From NCBI GenBank assembly GCA_030619215.1, contig JAUXBV010000146.1, forward strand, positions 1-7,564: a stretch of 7,564 nucleotides of DNA. The letters run 5' to 3'. Source of the stretch: Fibrobacterota bacterium. Lineage in GTDB: Bacteria; Fibrobacterota; Chitinivibrionia; Chitinivibrionales; JANQEN01. Under the pieces are notes generated by a model. The model did no database searches and was not told the origin of the DNA. It saw nothing but the letters and a program-made list of their open reading frames with translations. This document shows, piece by piece, positions 6,668-7,564 of this stretch; position 1 is the first letter of the stretch; the number at the start of each line of letters is the position of its first letter. The position numbers and the translations under genes are program-made.

Positions 6668-6699
6668 CATTAGAGACGCATAGTTATGCGTCTCTAATG
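6668..6699. repeat. Perfect 15-bp inverted repeat downstream of gapA
   Basis: CATTAGAGACGCATA (6668-6682) and TATGCGTCTCTAATG (6685-6699) are perfect reverse complements separated by GT. The position, 57 bases after the gapA stop, suggests transcription ending or 3'-end stabilisation, but no T-run follows on the plus strand (ATTTACAAATAA), so it is not a textbook intrinsic terminator. From memory, palindromes with a GAGACG...CGTCTC core are interspersed in several unrelated bacterial genomes; I cannot verify that here. It shares no sequence with the other repeats in this window. Confidence 0.8.
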
Positions 6700-6710
6700 A
6701 TTTACAAATA

Positions 6711-6863
6711 ATAATAGTGAGTTAAGCGGCAGGGCATATTTGATATGACCTGTCCGCTTCTATAATGAGTACTTACAAATTTACCCAGTGCCCTTCAGGG
6801 TATTTGTTAGTACGAATTATTTCTCTTAAAAGAGACTCAATATTATCCTATGCTTAGGATAAT
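6711..6863. repeat. Modular palindromic repeat, copy 3 (composite, three internal modules)
   Basis: It begins with the left arm ATAATAGTGAGT (6711-6722) and the AAGCGG...CCGCTT hairpin (6724-6759), matching copy 2. In place of the immediate right arm there are 73 extra bases (6762-6834): a shortened left-arm-like ATAATGAGT (6762-6770), a separate hairpin (6769-6813) and CTCTTAAAAGAG (6823-6834). The right arm ACTCAATATTATCC then follows (6835-6848). It ends in a 9-bp hairpin, ATTATCCTA (6842-6850) with TAGGATAAT (6855-6863), loop TGCT. Bases 6823-6848 are identical to copy 1. The end lies 14 bases before the pgk ATG. Confidence 0.8.
6769..6813. repeat. Imperfect inverted repeat inside the composite element
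   Basis: GTACT (6769-6773) and ACAAAT (6775-6780), then ACCC (6783-6786), pair with GGGT (6798-6801), ATTTGT (6802-6807) and AGTAC (6809-6813). This gives a stem of about 15 bp with one T-T mismatch, a two-base bulge and an 11-base loop. It is found only in copy 3 within this window and looks like a self-contained module placed between the shared arms. Confidence 0.6.
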
Positions 6864-6877
6864 CCGGGGTAATTATT

Positions 6878-7564
6878 ATGGGTGACAAACTATTCATTGA
6901 AGATCTGGAGGTTACTGGTAAGAGAGTCCTGGTTCGGGTCGATTTCAATGTGCCTTTGGACGAGAACCAAAATATTACAGATGACAAGCGTATTGTCGCA
7001 TCACTGCCATCGATCAATTACCTTTCTGAAAACGGCGCGCGGGTAATTCTCATGTCCCACCTTGGAAGGCCCAAAGGTGAAAAGAAACCCGAGTTCAGCC
7101 TGAAGCCAGTTGCTGATGACCTGAAGAAACGTTTGGGAGAAAAGGTATTATTCATTGATGATTGCATCGGGGGCAAGGTTGAAGCTGCAGTTGCAGGATT
7201 GCAGGATGGAGATATTCTGCTTCTTGAAAACCTCCGGTATTACAGCGGGGAAACAAAGAATGACCCTGATTTCGCCAGGAAACTTGCCGCTTTTGCTGAT
7301 GTGTATGTCAATGATGCGTTTGGTACGGCACATAGGGCCCACGCTTCCACTGATGGTGTTACGAAATACCTGGATCAGTGTGCTGCCGGCTATTTAATTA
7401 AAAAGGAGCTTGATTTTCTCGGCAAGGCACTTGAAAATCCGGAACATCCCTTTATGGCTATCCTGGGTGGAGCAAAAATCTCCGGTAAAATAGATGTGAT
7501 AACTAACCTGATTGGTAAGGTTGATTCTTTTATCATTGGCGGTGGAATGGCGTATACCTTTTTC
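6878..7564 (+). CDS. pgk: Phosphoglycerate kinase, N-terminal 229 residues (cut by window end)
   Basis: The open frame runs from ATG 6878 to the last base without a stop: 229 codons, somewhat over half of the usual length of about 395-400. The enzyme transfers phosphate from 1,3-bisphosphoglycerate to ADP, the step after GAPDH. Visible family motifs are [11 protein letters not shown] (16-26), SHLGRPKG (60-67) and LLLENLRYY (114-122), followed by [15 protein letters not shown] (144-158) with Arg153, all substrate-side residues of the N-terminal domain. The nucleotide-domain start [13 protein letters not shown] lies at 196-208 and GGGMAYTF near the end. The start fits the family N-terminus (IEDL-x-x-x-GKRVLVR). 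Only a weak GGGG (6866-6869) precedes the ATG, and a repeat-derived hairpin ends just upstream of it at 6863. It lies downstream of gapA on the same strand, a common glycolytic order. It appears intact as far as can be read. Confidence 0.96.
   Translation, partial: MGDKLFIEDLEVTGKRVLVRVDFNVPLDENQNITDDKRIVASLPSINYLSENGARVILMSHLGRPKGEKKPEFSLKPVADDLKKRLGEKVLFIDDCIGGKVEAAVAGLQDGDILLLENLRYYSGETKNDPDFARKLAAFADVYVNDAFGTAHRAHASTDGVTKYLDQCAAGYLIKKELDFLGKALENPEHPFMAILGGAKISGKIDVITNLIGKVDSFIIGGGMAYTFF

Overview
The window comes from a moderately AT-rich genome, probably of a Gram-negative (diderm) bacterium. It encodes a Kdo-8-phosphate synthase (lipopolysaccharide core), a periplasmic D-Ala-D-Ala carboxypeptidase, a lipoprotein and an exported TPR protein. 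The phylum cannot be fixed from this sequence. The eukaryotic-type HisA and the metal-dependent KdsA are the most useful taxonomic clues.

Layout from left to right: dacB-like carboxypeptidase (+), a YwqK/MORN-repeat lipoprotein gene (-) convergent with it, a eukaryotic-type hisA (+) divergent from the lipoprotein gene, a TolB-like/TPR exported protein gene (+), kdsA (-) convergent with that, gapA (+) divergent from kdsA, and the 5' 229 codons of pgk (+), cut by the window end. No stretch of more than 300 bases lacks a gene. The longest gap (6612-6877, between gapA and pgk) is packed with inverted repeats.

Functionally this is core-genome territory: peptidoglycan trimming (dacB), histidine synthesis (hisA, alone without other his genes), Kdo synthesis (kdsA) and lower glycolysis (gapA, pgk). 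Two envelope proteins have no assigned role. gapA and pgk lie in the usual order, but whether they share a transcript is unclear because of the hairpins between them.

The most unusual signal is a set of modular palindromic repeats at three places: 1491-1540, 3431-3515 and 6711-6863. They share the arms ATAATAGTGAGT (left) and ACTCAATATTATCC (right) and end in a hairpin whose pairing is kept while its bases change. Different internal hairpin modules sit between the arms. One copy forms the 5' end of the TolB/TPR reading frame and another ends 14 bases before the pgk start codon. The organisation resembles the mosaic elements (BIME/REPIN-like) of other bacteria, but I do not recognise this family.
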